From JAQIBY01 sp964407055 (lineage in GTDB: Bacteria > Bacteroidota > Bacteroidia > Bacteroidales > ML635J-15): 6,754 bases of DNA. The notes beneath the pieces were generated by a model. The model ran no database searches. It saw only the letters and a list, made by a program, of their open reading frames with translations, and was not told where the DNA came from. Positions 6,661 to 6,754 of this stretch are shown here, piece after piece. The stretch covers positions 1 to 6,754 of the forward strand of contig CAYOUD010000148.1 in the NCBI GenBank assembly GCA_964407055.1, in the 5' to 3' direction. Every line of letters begins with the position of its first letter. Position 1 is the stretch's first letter. The translations under genes and the position numbers were made by a program.

Positions 6661-6754
6661 AATTGCTGATTGCTAATTGTTGCTCATTACATTCGACGGT
6701 GATTGTTTATTGATAATTGTCAATTGTTGCTCATTACATTCGCTGTTGATTGTT
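6661..6754. repeat. 47-bp tandem repeat built on ATTGNNN heptads (runs off the window)
   Basis: Two adjacent 47-bp units (6661-6707 and 6708-6754) share an identical 21-base core at 6675-6695 and 6722-6742 and are partly diverged on either side. Within them, heptads of the form ATTGNNN stand in tandem: three at 6662-6682 and four at 6702-6729. Each run is followed by CTCATTAC and then an 11-base segment starting ATTCG. The array reaches the window edge and may contain further copies. It lies 34 bases or more upstream of era. No open frame, inverted repeat or CRISPR spacing is visible. Confidence 0.75.

Noticed and set aside
6661..6754. CRISPR array.
   Set aside because: The segments between the identical cores also recur and consist of heptads, there is no palindromic repeat, and no cas gene is nearby.

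Overview
The window looks like chromosomal DNA of a Bacteroidota (Bacteroidetes) bacterium. The evidence is a PorP/SprF-type outer-membrane protein followed by a TPR/PD40/OmpA protein (a pairing typical of type IX secretion and gliding gene sets), AT-rich DNA, start codons without clear Shine-Dalgarno sequences, and matches to the Bacteroidota -7 promoter element TAnnTTTG. The genus cannot be fixed from the sequence.

Left part, + strand (about 1-2664). A PorP/SprF-like barrel gene whose visible frame lacks the signal peptide and first strands is followed 25 bases later by a 617-residue OmpA-family protein. The second protein has a signal peptide, TPR-like helices, a PD40 beta-propeller, a proline-rich linker and a C-terminal OmpA peptidoglycan-binding domain. 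That OmpA domain is interrupted by about 75 residues that read as a SPOR-like domain. Together the two genes look like an outer-membrane/peptidoglycan anchoring pair related to PorP-PorE of the type IX system.

Middle (2665-2859). This 195-base gap between convergent genes holds three things: a minus-strand stretch that reads like the last 33 residues of a Crp/Fnr-family regulator (a probable gene remnant), a + strand promoter-like pair, and a perfect 14-bp hairpin that can terminate transcription in both directions.

Right part, minus strand (2860-6627). In transcription order these are era (GTPase, 30S assembly), der (double GTPase, 50S assembly) and an aminopeptidase P. era and der are 45 bases apart and probably co-transcribed. 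The peptidase follows after a 141-base AT-rich gap (4252-4392) in which I see no convincing promoter or terminator. All three have their diagnostic motifs and normal lengths and are ordinary housekeeping genes.

Right edge (6628-6754). A near-leaderless promoter element for era is followed by a 47-bp tandem repeat built on ATTGNNN heptads that runs off the window.

The most unusual points are the SPOR-like insertion inside the OmpA domain, the probable Crp/Fnr remnant, the truncated PorP/SprF frame with a promoter-like sequence just ahead of it, and the heptad-based repeat upstream of era. No complete new system is visible.
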